DNA of 16,129 bases from Sedimentisphaerales bacterium (GCA_030636065.1 DAOVXR010000009.1:1-16129), one strand, 5' to 3'. Shown: positions 6,127 to 14,460, counted from the stretch's first letter. Numbers and translations: made by a program. Notes: a model not told the origin generated them from the sequence alone.

Positions 6127-7077
6127 TTACAAAGAAGGCTTAATGTGCCCTCTTAAAACAGCCTCGACCATCGGCAGCAGCTTGATCGCCGAGAACTTAT
6201 TGATCGAGCCGCCATCGAAGCCGACACTTGATAGCCCGATGTCATCCCGCCTCTTAAATATAAACGTCCCCTGCTCGATAGCCGCCTCTCGCAGATCAGC
6301 CGGCAGTGCCGTCTCGCCGTCGCCTGGCGTGTCGGCAGCGGAGCAATAGCCGCCGCGATAGACGATCTGTATAGCATCCTCCTGATCCGGCCAGGATGTT
6401 CCGATCCGGTAGAGTATCCCGTTCTTGCCAACCCCAACGAGCCTGTAACTTGTATCAGCCGTCAGCGCCGTGGCGCTATCGAAGTTATAGGTATAAGATT
6501 CCTTTATGCTCGTGATCGCGATGATAGGGTAATAGATGACCTGTAATCGCTTACCCAGGCCGGTATAGTACTCGGTCACATCTTCACCGGTCTGGATAAA
6601 ATTCCGCCGACAGTATTGGTTAAAGATGGCTTCGAGGCCCAGCACGATCCGGCCTATGGTCTGATCGTGATCGGTGCCGGTGATACCGAGCCGATGTTTA
6701 ATGTCGTCGATAGTACATATTTGCCCAACCGATGAGTCAGCCAGGAGCCACGCCTCAGCGGTCGTATCTTCGTCCGTGGCACATAGTGCCCGGACACGCA
6801 GGAAGTTGGCCGTATCGGTGAACGTGCCGATCCCTGTGGCACCTGAGGCGATAGGGACACTCGGAATACCTGCGTGCTGATCGGTCTCGACAGTAACGCC
6901 GCCATCTGATGATGTATCGATCTGCACATCGGTAATGTCGTTACCAGTTCCGCCTCCTGCGTTCTTGACGATGATGGTAAAACCGGACACCTGCTCAATA
7001 TTGACCCAGTCAATAAGAGTAGTCAGCTCATCGGTTACCGCGACGGCGGCGGAAGTCTTTTTTACTAATTCAGCCAT
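6127..7077 (-). CDS. Head-tail connector (gp6-like) with an extra N-terminal beta domain
   Basis: The C-terminal half, about residues 120-316, looks like the phage gp6-like head-tail connector family (HK97 gp6, SPP1 gp15 type): it begins TIDDIKHRLGI...DQTIGRIVLGLEAIFNQYCRRNF, the usual helix that inserts after the portal, then a beta region (VTEYYTGLGKRLQVIYYPI) and terminal helices (LREAAIEQGTFIFKRRDDIG). Such proteins form a ring under the portal, closing the head and making the site for a tail. The family is normally about 100-200 residues. The N-terminal 115 residues are an additional Thr/Asp/Gly-rich beta domain (GFTIIVKNAGG, ADTANFLRVRA-like strands) similar in style to the decoration protein at 8057-8521. 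Start at 7077 has a weak ribosome site; the previous stop is 27 nt upstream. Confidence 0.65.
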   Translation of the reverse strand: MAELVKKTSAAVAVTDELTTLIDWVNIEQVSGFTIIVKNAGGGTGNDITDVQIDTSSDGGVTVETDQHAGIPSVPIASGATGIGTFTDTANFLRVRALCATDEDTTAEAWLLADSSVGQICTIDDIKHRLGITGTDHDQTIGRIVLGLEAIFNQYCRRNFIQTGEDVTEYYTGLGKRLQVIYYPIIAITSIKESYTYNFDSATALTADTSYRLVGVGKNGILYRIGTSWPDQEDAIQIVYRGGYCSAADTPGDGETALPADLREAAIEQGTFIFKRRDDIGLSSVGFDGGSINKFSAIKLLPMVEAVLRGHIKPSL

Positions 7078-7104
7078 GATTATTTAGTCTTATAATCGCC
7101 CGGC

Positions 7105-7377
7105 TTACCTGGCCGAAGCTGTTTGTCGTTCGGTGTCGTGATCTGTTTGCTGGTTGGTTTCTGGGGCGGTTTCTGTTCTGTTGATTTCGGTTCCACAGCA
7201 GGCTCCTTCTTCTTGGCTACCTTCTTTTTTCGTCTTGAGTTTATCCCACGGAGCACACGTCTCCTTATAACTACCCTTCGGCAGTCTTTTTATCGTGGAC
7301 TTGGGCAGATCATAAGGACCATCCTTCAGGAACATGCCCGCCGGGCCGATATAGGTCTCTTTCATTTGCACCCACAT
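7105..7377 (-). CDS. Small uncharacterised phage protein with disordered tail (90 aa)
   Basis: The first 45 residues form a conserved-looking unit (YIGPAGMFLKDGPYDLPKSTIKRLP...CAPWDK), followed by a Lys, Glu, Thr and Gln-rich tail (49-90) that is probably disordered. The ATG at 7377 overlaps the end of the glycosyltransferase gene by 16 nt and is preceded by AAAGGA 10 nt upstream; an in-frame ATG four codons on is an alternative. Small proteins in this slot, between capsid and connector genes, are often head-completion or accessory proteins, but no family can be named. The C-terminal tail composition is biased, so it may evolve fast. Confidence 0.55.
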   Translation of the reverse strand: MWVQMKETYIGPAGMFLKDGPYDLPKSTIKRLPKGSYKETCAPWDKLKTKKEGSQEEGACCGTEINRTETAPETNQQTDHDTERQTASAR

Positions 7378-8000
7378 AACATTTTGTCCTTTCTGTTTTT
7401 CATTCTGGCCACCATTAGGCTGGTCAGGTTAATCGTCTTGAAATGATGGCATATTATTTTCGGATCGACCTTCAAGACAAATCCCGCCTTGTTGGCTTTT
7501 TGGAAAAAATAGATATCCTCCGACATCTGCGAGCCGTCCGGCCGCTCTATCCATCGGAACCAGGGCCACTTGATAAATTCGAACGTATCCCGGCGGATCA
7601 GCAGGCAGCCGGCACCGCCGGCATCAACCTCAAAAGGTTCGGACTCATCAGGCAACTCCGCCAGTAGCTGGTAACTTCCCTGGTTATCTCGTCGCGATAA
7701 TGCCCAGCGGAGACCATTAGCAAGCAGTGGGTAACAGCCGCCGGCCAGGGGAGCGTCTAACTTTAACAGCCTGTCCAATACATCAAGCGGCGGTTCAACG
7801 TCGCTGTCCAGAAAGAACAGATGCGTAAGCTGGCTGTGATCGAGAAACGTTCGGACGATACTATTGCGCACGTAGTCAACGGGGCGGCCCGTGGCGGTGA
7901 TGAAATCTACATCGCCACGGTAGGCAATGTTGTGAGCAACCATAGATGTCCGCTCATGCACGCCGCCTTCGGTTGGTATGGCCATTAATATCTTATTCAT
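7362..8000 (-). CDS. GT-A fold glycosyltransferase in the virion operon
   Basis: The 212-residue product is a compact GT-A (GT2-like) glycosyltransferase: it would transfer a sugar from a nucleotide-sugar donor in the cytoplasm. Visible features are an N-terminal nucleotide-binding strand (KILMAIPT), the DxD metal-binding motif D65-S66-D67 in LFFLDSDVEPP, the acceptor-side segment AGGAGCLLIRRDTF (127-140), the acidic catalytic pair E161-D162 in MSEDIYFF, and a late metal-site His (H185/H186). All the usual active-site elements are present, so it should be active. No membrane helix is present. It starts at 8000 with GAGAAA upstream and overlaps the next gene by 16 nt, so it belongs to the late operon. 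Likely targets are a virion protein, phage DNA or a host surface polymer; the sequence does not decide. Confidence 0.8.
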   Translation of the reverse strand: MNKILMAIPTEGGVHERTSMVAHNIAYRGDVDFITATGRPVDYVRNSIVRTFLDHSQLTHLFFLDSDVEPPLDVLDRLLKLDAPLAGGCYPLLANGLRWALSRRDNQGSYQLLAELPDESEPFEVDAGGAGCLLIRRDTFEFIKWPWFRWIERPDGSQMSEDIYFFQKANKAGFVLKVDPKIICHHFKTINLTSLMVARMKNRKDKMLCGCK

Positions 8001-8021
8001 GTTTTCTCGATTTTAATATAT

Positions 8022-8043
8022 GGGGCGGGCCGTAGCCCGCCCC
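8022..8043 (-). repeat. Perfect GC palindrome with a UACG tetraloop after the capsid genes
   Basis: Arms GGGGCGGGC and GCCCGCCCC form a perfect 9-bp stem. Read as minus-strand RNA, the direction of the operon, the loop is UACG closed by C-G, that is the extra-stable C(UNCG)G tetraloop; the plus strand would give CGUA, which is not. It lies 13 nt after the stop at 8057. No U-run follows, so mRNA 3'-end protection or partial termination is more likely than full termination. Confidence 0.65.
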
Positions 8044-8056
8044 GGTAAGGGTTTGC

Positions 8057-8521
8057 TTATACAACAATATGCTCAGCCAGACCGGCCAGAGTAGCCGAGT
8101 CGGGTGTTACATCCGGCTTGGTGAGGATGCCGGCAATCGCCAGATTGCAACCGGTGGTGCCGGCCCCGGCGTGCGGGGCCTGAACTCGCATATAACGGCC
8201 GTGTGTAGTCATCAGGCTAACATCGATTGCAAAGATACTGTCGTCCTCCGTCGCGCCGATGGCATCGGCCAGGGCGGCGTCAGTAACAGCGGTGTAGGTA
8301 CCGTCTGTCGTGTCGCACTCTTCGATAAGCGGCGCGGTGCCCTCTGCGGTGGAACCTATAGCGGCATCAACCGTGCCGACCAGGAACTCCACCCGTAAGT
8401 GCCCCCAGCGGCAGCCGTTTTGGACGGTATCGATATAGGCGTTGCCTGCAAAGTCGCCGTCATTTTTAAGCTGAGGAGGCAGCAGTATCTTGCTGAAAGA
8501 TTCTTGAATTTCAGGTATCAT
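8057..8521 (-). CDS. Probable capsid decoration or head stabilisation protein
   Basis: A 154-residue beta-rich protein directly downstream of the major capsid gene. The N-terminus (MIPEIQESFSKILLPPQLKNDGDFAGNAYIDT) is followed by strands (HLRVEFLVGTVDAAIGS, SIFAIDVSLMTTHGRYMRVQAPHAG) with many Thr/Asp/Gly/Ala residues, a composition typical of small head-decoration and cement proteins. The slot immediately after the capsid gene usually holds decoration or head-stabilising proteins. No family-specific motif is clear. The start at 8521 has GGAG 7 nt upstream. A strong hairpin after the stop sets this gene, with the capsid gene, apart from the rest of the operon. Confidence 0.5.
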   Translation of the reverse strand: MIPEIQESFSKILLPPQLKNDGDFAGNAYIDTVQNGCRWGHLRVEFLVGTVDAAIGSTAEGTAPLIEECDTTDGTYTAVTDAALADAIGATEDDSIFAIDVSLMTTHGRYMRVQAPHAGAGTTGCNLAIAGILTKPDVTPDSATLAGLAEHIVV

Positions 8522-8605
8522 TTTTATGCTCCATAAAAAGGGTTTAACGATCCTTTATAGTTACTTTAATGGCCTTTTTTTAAGACCACAAAACAAATCA
8601 ATTGC

Positions 8606-9961
8606 TTACGCTATATCAGCCCACAGGCCCACCAACGGCCCGGCGTTGGTTGTGTTACCGACCCCGTGATTGTTGATAGCGATCCGCTCGGTGCCCATGA
8701 TAACGATCTGACGCTCGAGGAATTTCACTTCCTTACTCTGCTCGATAGTCATCTTGCGGCGGTCGCCCAGGGCGGCGCCCATCTTCCAGTTGCCATAAAG
8801 TGCCGGACAATGATCGGCGGCCTCTTTAGCGGTCGGCATACCGCCGCCGAACTTAACCTTGCGGCCCAGGAATACCGGGTTAACTAAATAATCCGGTCTC
8901 AGTATCTCTGCCGCAAATGAGCCGCCGGCGGAGAAGGCGGCGTTAAGCATGACGGTCAGATAAAAATTCTTCGAGCTGACCCAGGCGATCTCGCTGTCGA
9001 ACTCCGCGTATTGCGGCAGCAGACCCGCGACAGCCAGGAAGTCCTGCAGGTCGATGGACGACCACGCACCGGCGGTGTCCTGAACCTTCAGGCCCTTGCA
9101 GCTACCTATCGCGCTGGCAACTGCCCGCAGGGCTGCGCGTGCGCCGAGGATGTTGAAGTACGTACTGGTCCCGTCCCCGACGAACCCGCAGGAATCTTCC
9201 TGGTTACCGAAGGCGCGGGCGAGCGACCGGCCGACAACCTCGCCGACGGGTATAGCGGCGTCCTCGTCCAGGTTGCGGTTGATCGCGGTATAAGCGACCC
9301 ATTCCAACGGATTAAGTCCCAGTGATTTGAAGCCGAGATTCCCTTCGGTGGCCGCAACGCCGGCTGCGGGGCAATACACGGTAACATCACTGGTCTGAAC
9401 CGGTATAGACTGATCGCTGCTGCCCAGCGGCATCTCCTGGGCAAGCTGGCGGTAGGCACTGAATGCCTCGATCAGGGTAATCAACTGTGGGATGAAGTCC
9501 GATGGTGCCAGCACCGCGCCTGCGGTAAGATCATCAGAGCTTAACGCCTTGACGATTTTGTCGCCGACGATCATCCGCCGCTCGATGCCGGTCTCATCGA
9601 ACGCCTTTTTGGCCTCCGGTATCTTCATTATATCAGACATAACGAACAGGCCGAAGTTTTTGGCCATATCAAGGGTTGGCCAGATGCCATTATACGACCC
9701 ATCGGGCGCCTTGATAGATTCGTAGCGTGTACGCCGCAGGAACTTGATCTGTTCGACCATGTCTTTTACTGTAAGCTGCAACTGCGCAGCCTCTTTCTGG
9801 GCCTCCTGGAACGCCTTGTCCTTATCCGCTTCCCGTTCGGCCAGGTACTCCCCTGTAGCGTCCTTGACCGCCTCCCTAAGTTCGTCCTTTGTGGCCAGCC
9901 CCTTACAGGTATCGGTCACCATTTTTGTTATTCTTTGTTCCAAAACGTCTATCTCTTGCAT
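8606..9961 (-). CDS. Major capsid protein, HK97 fold, with N-terminal coiled-coil (delta) domain
   Basis: The 451-residue product builds the icosahedral head. Residues 1-80 are a charged coiled coil (DVLEQRITKM...READKDKAFQEAQKEAAQL), like the HK97 delta domain that acts as a built-in scaffold and is usually removed by the prohead protease. The mature part has the expected segments: GAVLAPSDFIPQLI at the start of the N-arm/E-loop region, an A-domain-type middle (NRNLDEDAAIPVGEVVGRSLARAFGNQEDSCGFVGDG) and a C-terminal P-loop/A-domain section (LYGNWKMGAALGDRRKMTIEQS). Start 9961 is firmly supported by AGGAG (9969-9973) 7 nt upstream; the protease stop TAG lies in that site. An ORF extension upstream of 9961 runs inside the protease gene and is not used. 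The decoration protein gene follows. Confidence 0.85.
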   Translation of the reverse strand: MQEIDVLEQRITKMVTDTCKGLATKDELREAVKDATGEYLAEREADKDKAFQEAQKEAAQLQLTVKDMVEQIKFLRRTRYESIKAPDGSYNGIWPTLDMAKNFGLFVMSDIMKIPEAKKAFDETGIERRMIVGDKIVKALSSDDLTAGAVLAPSDFIPQLITLIEAFSAYRQLAQEMPLGSSDQSIPVQTSDVTVYCPAAGVAATEGNLGFKSLGLNPLEWVAYTAINRNLDEDAAIPVGEVVGRSLARAFGNQEDSCGFVGDGTSTYFNILGARAALRAVASAIGSCKGLKVQDTAGAWSSIDLQDFLAVAGLLPQYAEFDSEIAWVSSKNFYLTVMLNAAFSAGGSFAAEILRPDYLVNPVFLGRKVKFGGGMPTAKEAADHCPALYGNWKMGAALGDRRKMTIEQSKEVKFLERQIVIMGTERIAINNHGVGNTTNAGPLVGLWADIA

Positions 9962-9968
9962 GACTTGA

Positions 9969-9973
9969 CTCCT
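9969..9973 (-). promoter_or_regulatory. Strong ribosome binding site of the capsid gene
   Basis: AGGAG on the minus strand, 7 nt before ATG 9961. The stop codon of the protease overlaps it (TAGGAG), so capsid translation can be both coupled and independently strong. It decides the capsid start. Confidence 0.8.
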
Positions 9974-10760
9974 ATGTTTGTTTGATCGCCTCTTGTAAGG
10001 CATTTTTGATAACAGATAAAATTCGCTCGGACAAATTATCATCGCCGGCGGGAACGGAGGTATCAGATTTGCCGCCGAGCAACAGCTTTTCTGCCAGTCC
10101 GTCCTGATCGGCAATTAGTAACGTCTTGATCTCGTCGAGCGATTCTTCGATTGTATCTAACCGCTCGCTCATAGTTTTTGCGATGCGTTCTTCGAGTTCT
10201 TCTACTCGCTTGACAATATCCGCCTCATCCTTGATATCCCGGCGGAAAAATCCAGACTTCGACAGAGCCTCACGATTCGCCCCGACCGCTACGCAGGATA
10301 TTTCATACAATTCGATTTTGGTAATGACATAAAATCGCTTACCGCTTTTAGTCTCCTCGTGGCCGTCGAGTATCCGAAATCCAATCGATACCGCCCGCAT
10401 GTGTTTTTTGCTGTAAAGATTCCAGTATTCCTTCCCAAGCTCCGTATCGATCGCAAAATTGAGCCGCATTTGAGAATAAGTCTTGAACGCCTTAAACGAA
10501 TCGGTATCCCACGAACCGATCACCGACGGCTTCCCATCGGATAACCGATGCTGATGGCCGGCCAATGCGACCGGATTCCTGGCGAACCCCTTGATGGAAT
10601 CGGCTATGGCTTGAACCTCGACGATCTCATCTTGCCGATCGAGGTTACTCGACGAAATTACGAAGTTGACACTGTGATCATCTTCGTTAATCGAAGCGGC
10701 TTTTTCATCGGCTGATTTTTCAGCGATATATGCCAATAAATGTCTGATGTCTTTTTCCAT
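9972..10760 (-). CDS. Prohead serine protease (HK97/U35 type) with C-terminal coiled coil
   Basis: The 262-residue product cleaves capsid and scaffold parts during head maturation inside the prohead. Family signatures are visible: SSNLDRQDEIV (37-47), the catalytic His in NPVALAGHQH (H69), the catalytic Ser in MRAVSIGF (S125), and the closing YEISCVAVGANREAL (152-166), where E153 is the likely third residue. After residue 170 comes an acidic coiled coil (VKRVEELEERIAKTMSERLDTIEESLDEIKTLL), then a Gly/Ser linker and a final helix; this extra part may act as a fused scaffold. Start 10760 is chosen over an upstream one because it lies 2 nt after the portal stop (TGATCATG) and matches the family start; the 40-residue upstream extension would overlap the portal gene out of frame. 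Confidence 0.85.
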   Translation of the reverse strand: MEKDIRHLLAYIAEKSADEKAASINEDDHSVNFVISSSNLDRQDEIVEVQAIADSIKGFARNPVALAGHQHRLSDGKPSVIGSWDTDSFKAFKTYSQMRLNFAIDTELGKEYWNLYSKKHMRAVSIGFRILDGHEETKSGKRFYVITKIELYEISCVAVGANREALSKSGFFRRDIKDEADIVKRVEELEERIAKTMSERLDTIEESLDEIKTLLIADQDGLAEKLLLGGKSDTSVPAGDDNLSERILSVIKNALQEAIKQT

Positions 10761-10762
10761 GA

Positions 10763-13102
10763 TCAACCCGCTTTCTTCTGCGCTGCTCGCATATCCGAAT
10801 ATGAATAGAACTTTATATTTGTGTAATTCGCAATCGACTGTTCTTCGCGCAGGGCCGCCGCTATTTCGAGACACCGACAATTAACGATGTTGGCTGCGCT
10901 TCCGGCCGGATCGCCCGGATACATCAGCCGCTCACCGCCTACGATGAATGCCTGGCCCAGCGGTATCGCCTTACCGTACAATGCCCCGGCCGTCCGGTGT
11001 GCCTCGCGAACCTGGTCATCGCCGCTGGTGATCCAGCCCTTGCCTTCAACGCCCGAATGCCTGAACCCTTCATGCCTGCCGGAATCCAGCGCTCCGGCCG
11101 TCTGCGTGCGTGCGATGGTAAGTGCCCGTGCGCGGTTCGAGCCGAGGTACTTGGCGATTTGTTTGGTCAGGGCGTTGAGCGAATCGCCCCGTTCTAAGCC
11201 TGCTCGAAGGTGGCGAGCAACCATATTCTGTGTGGTCTGATTGACCTTGGTGATTTTAGCGGTGGATATAATCCGCTTTGCCTTGATTCGCTGTGATCGT
11301 TTGACCAGGTCAACCGCTGACTCGAACGCATCGTCCTGCATGCCGGATGCCTCTGTCAATGCCTGCCGGATGCCAAGCTCCATCGCTCGCCCGAAGAACG
11401 TCTCATTGATGACCTTGATCTTGCCGTTTTCTATTTTCAGGTCGAATACGACATTCGCGATAATCGCTTCGGTATCTTTGGTTGTGATTTTGGAATCGTA
11501 AGATTTCAGTTCCTTGTATGCCTTCGTCAGCTTTTGGGTCAATATCCGTTGTTGTCGTAAGAAGAACTTCCGGAGCGATTCGTTATATTCTCTCTCAAGT
11601 CCCGCCCAGCTTATCACCCAGTTGCGCCACACGCGCAATCGTTGTCGATCGTCTTCCTGCTCATCGGCCTTTGTTTTTGTAATAAGGTTATCTGTAACCT
11701 TGCCTCCTTCATCATCCTCACCAGGCGTTTCCCCTTCAGGCAGCCCCGGACCGGTCAGTCCCTCCAGCCCCGCCTCAAGCGTAAAGCTGGCCGGCACCTG
11801 GCCCATCGGTATCCACCATTCATCGCCCCAGGGATTCTCCTGGTACGGCAGATCGTGGGCACGGATCAGATCGTTCAGCGTCACGCCGGCCTCCGTGAAC
11901 TTTAACACCTTTTCGGCAAGCTCGTCCTGGACCTCCTGAACCGTGGGATGTTGGGAAACATCGAGCCATATAAAAACCCGCTGTTGTAATGCCACAGCCT
12001 TTTGCAGGCTGCGACGATGGTAGCGATTAGTAGCCAGGCTACGGTAATGGCAGGTTCGCGAGTCTTTGAGTGCTACCGTTCGCAGGTCCCCCGTGCGGAA
12101 TTGGGAGATGATGCCATCAGTAACATGGCCGGCAAACAACATTGCCAGCGGGACAATCGTGTTGAAGACAAAATCTCGTTGTGCCGGGCCGTGTGAGTAC
12201 TGGGCCTCGGTGATCAGACCCGCGACGCCAGGCGGCACACCGAACGTGCTGCATATTCGGGCGCTGTGCAGAGTCATCAGGTCGGCCACCTGCATATCGA
12301 CCATAGTCTGGGCGATAGTCTTAATATCCAACCCGCCGGTCAACAGTGCGGTACGCTTGGCTTTACCGGCCCCCGCGTGCCGCGCCTCGAACTGGCTGCG
12401 ATTCAACCGCACCTGGTCTTCAGACATATTATTCGGCGCTGTTAAAATAATGCCGGGTTCCGCTCCGTTCTCCAGGGCGGCCGAATTGAACAGAGTAGCG
12501 GCGTAGGTATAGTTTATGTTCAACTGGCAGGCTGTAGCGGGCCCAAGCCCGTGAAACCGATCGTAAGGGTTGAAGTTCTTCCACTGATAGACTTCGTCGA
12601 GTGAGAATTGCTCTTTCTGCCCGCCGCTGCCGCGAAATTCCCAGCCGACAAGTTCGCCGTTAGATTTGCGGTTGTGTGTAATCGGGTGCATCTGTGTGCC
12701 GCTGACTATAAATATCTCCGCAGGCGGCTGGCCGGGCGCTTTGTCGAGAAAGACAAAGAACACATCACGGCTTAACGCGTAGTGCCCGATTGCCTGTGTG
12801 ACGAATTGCTCCCAGTTCAGCGATGAATTGAACAGCAGGTCATAGACAGGCCCCGACTCTACTATCCTGTCATCCTGTGTGGAGATAACCGGGGGCAGGC
12901 CGAGTATGCCGCCGATGAGTTTTTCTACACATTTGAACACGAGATCGATCTGCTTATACGGCATGGTCGGCCTCGATTTGCGATCCTCGTCGCCGTCGAG
13001 TAACCTGCCCCACTGAGCGATCGCCTCATCGAGGCTGAGGTCCTTCTTAACCTCGACAGCCTTGGCTGAGGCGGGCGTAATTATGTATTGTTGATTTTCC
13101 AT
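10763..13102 (-). CDS. HK97-type portal protein fused to a MuF head-morphogenesis domain
   Basis: A 779-residue fusion. Residues about 40-400 form a phage portal of the HK97 type (Phage_portal family): VEKLIGGILGLPPVI, the crown/wing region, GFVDEVYQWKNF-like stem segment (QFSLDEVYQWKNFNPYDRFHGLGPATA), and the clip-side FGVPPGVAGL...; twelve copies would make the DNA channel at the capsid vertex. A Gly/Glu/Asp-rich linker (about 435-480) leads to a helical region and a MuF domain at about 625-745: LTIARTQTAGALDSGRHEGF, GWITSGDDQVREAH, the conserved YPGD (728-731) and the terminal NCRC (741-744). MuF domains are minor head proteins (Mu gp30, SPP1 gp7) usually encoded separately after the portal. 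The start at 13102 lies 6 nt after the terminase stop. Confidence 0.9.
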   Translation of the reverse strand: MENQQYIITPASAKAVEVKKDLSLDEAIAQWGRLLDGDEDRKSRPTMPYKQIDLVFKCVEKLIGGILGLPPVISTQDDRIVESGPVYDLLFNSSLNWEQFVTQAIGHYALSRDVFFVFLDKAPGQPPAEIFIVSGTQMHPITHNRKSNGELVGWEFRGSGGQKEQFSLDEVYQWKNFNPYDRFHGLGPATACQLNINYTYAATLFNSAALENGAEPGIILTAPNNMSEDQVRLNRSQFEARHAGAGKAKRTALLTGGLDIKTIAQTMVDMQVADLMTLHSARICSTFGVPPGVAGLITEAQYSHGPAQRDFVFNTIVPLAMLFAGHVTDGIISQFRTGDLRTVALKDSRTCHYRSLATNRYHRRSLQKAVALQQRVFIWLDVSQHPTVQEVQDELAEKVLKFTEAGVTLNDLIRAHDLPYQENPWGDEWWIPMGQVPASFTLEAGLEGLTGPGLPEGETPGEDDEGGKVTDNLITKTKADEQEDDRQRLRVWRNWVISWAGLEREYNESLRKFFLRQQRILTQKLTKAYKELKSYDSKITTKDTEAIIANVVFDLKIENGKIKVINETFFGRAMELGIRQALTEASGMQDDAFESAVDLVKRSQRIKAKRIISTAKITKVNQTTQNMVARHLRAGLERGDSLNALTKQIAKYLGSNRARALTIARTQTAGALDSGRHEGFRHSGVEGKGWITSGDDQVREAHRTAGALYGKAIPLGQAFIVGGERLMYPGDPAGSAANIVNCRCLEIAAALREEQSIANYTNIKFYSYSDMRAAQKKAG

Positions 13103-13108
13103 ACTGCC

Positions 13109-14428
13109 TTACTCGAATACCACACATTTTGGGATTACCGGTTGATGGGCGGCCTCTAACATCAAAGCGAACGCCCAGAAGTCGTCCGCGTGCCCCTCGC
13201 TGTCACGAGCCGCGTCGAGCCGGACGTTACCGGCGGCGGTTGTTGTCTTGCGTATTTTGTGAAAGCTCTCCCTTGTTTGATAATCATCCGGCAGGCGCAC
13301 CCTGCGATCCTCCAGGTAACCGACTGCCCTGCCGGCCATAACTTCTTTGATCGCTGCCGTGAATTTTATTTTTTCGACTCTGTATTCGCCAAGTTCCGTC
13401 TGCAGCTCCTCGACCAGCATATCGCCGATCCCCGTCGCATCACCGCAGGCACGCACAACCTTGGGATGCGAGAGGTGGCCACGGATGATCTTCTTTTGAA
13501 GCCCGTACTTCATCTTCTTGAGCTTGATGTTCTCGCGGGCAATCAGGACATCGCCGACCTTTTCAGAACCCCACAGAACAGTCAGGTCGTGTTCTCGGCC
13601 GATATCGAATCCGTAATAACGATCTCCATCCCCCCAGTTTCCGAGTATCCCTTCGGCCTCGCAGGATTGGTACAGATCGTAAGGGATAAGAACCGATGCA
13701 GCCGCCGATGGTACGCACATGTATTCCTGGTGATAGGCATCGTTGTTCCGGCTCTTGGCGCGGCACTCATCGATAAATTCCTGTCGAGCCTGCAGGGACA
13801 CCTGTTCGAGCTTGCGAATCTTTTCGGCCAGCCCCTGTTCCACCGCCACAGTGATCGGCGTAAAGTGATACGACCACGGCAGTGTCTTAAGCTGCTTGGC
13901 GGTAAAATCACCGCTGATGATTTTTCTCGCCTTTTTAACCAGGTTGTCGAATTCCGTCCCCTCCCCATTGCGGGTGGTCAGTATCGACAGGTCATAGCCC
14001 CACGTAGTTACGGGCGTCGCGGCGTCTAACATCTCACCCGGCCGATCATGCCAGTCGAACTCATCCAGACACACATCGCCGCCCTTCGAGCGGAACCGTC
14101 GCGGGTTACTGCTCATACAGTTAATCCGGCTGCCGTTCGGGAACTCCACGACGTAATTATTGTACTTGTATCCCCTCTCATCTTCTAACGGCTCGATAAA
14201 ATGCTCCGCCACCGCTTCGAGCAGTTCGCACCACTGACGACAGTACGCGGCGAACTCGCTCGCCGCCGATTCATCCGCCGAACTGAACCAGTAATCCCTC
14301 TTGTGATCGATCAGATTCCGCCTCCGCACAGCCTTATAGCTCTCGGCGTATGTGGCGCCGATCCGCCTGGACTTATCCCATAGCTTGAACCGGCCCGGAT
14401 CGTTAATCCATTCGACCTGGTACGGCAA
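13109..14428 (-). CDS. Large terminase subunit, Mu gp28-like
   Basis: The packaging motor, ATPase plus nuclease, 439 residues. ATPase features: a degenerate P-loop KSRRIGAT (19-26), Walker B VCLDE with D122-E123, and the coupling motif LTT (150-152). The C-terminal RuvC-like nuclease has three acidic positions: D275 in YGFDIGREHD, D330 in CGDATGIGD and D415/D416 in EGHADDFWAFAL. This arrangement and its gp27-like partner fit the Mu gp28 group. The TTG start at 14428 has no Shine-Dalgarno; the frame stays open upstream, giving ETLPTDYF just before LPYQ, which is a common start of this family. No ATG or GTG is present there, but an ATC at 14467 has GGAG 7 nt upstream. The N-terminus is therefore uncertain by up to 13 residues. 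Confidence 0.88.
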   Translation of the reverse strand: MPYQVEWINDPGRFKLWDKSRRIGATYAESYKAVRRRNLIDHKRDYWFSSADESAASEFAAYCRQWCELLEAVAEHFIEPLEDERGYKYNNYVVEFPNGSRINCMSSNPRRFRSKGGDVCLDEFDWHDRPGEMLDAATPVTTWGYDLSILTTRNGEGTEFDNLVKKARKIISGDFTAKQLKTLPWSYHFTPITVAVEQGLAEKIRKLEQVSLQARQEFIDECRAKSRNNDAYHQEYMCVPSAAASVLIPYDLYQSCEAEGILGNWGDGDRYYGFDIGREHDLTVLWGSEKVGDVLIARENIKLKKMKYGLQKKIIRGHLSHPKVVRACGDATGIGDMLVEELQTELGEYRVEKIKFTAAIKEVMAGRAVGYLEDRRVRLPDDYQTRESFHKIRKTTTAAGNVRLDAARDSEGHADDFWAFALMLEAAHQPVIPKCVVFE

Positions 14429-14460
14429 AAAATAGTCAGTAGGTAATGTTTCGGCGGCTT

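Noticed and set aside
9962..10114. N-terminal extension of the capsid gene
   Set aside because: It would run inside the protease gene; AGGAG lies 7 nt before ATG 9961 and the extension (Pro/Cys-rich) does not look like capsid sequence.
10761..10880. N-terminal extension of the protease
   Set aside because: It overlaps the conserved NCRC end of the MuF domain out of frame; the ATG at 10760 right after the portal stop fits the family better.
13190..14029. Long plus-strand open frame of 279 codons opposite the large terminase
   Set aside because: It lies fully within the terminase gene, whose motifs are clear; no Shine-Dalgarno precedes its start and the translation has no recognisable domain.
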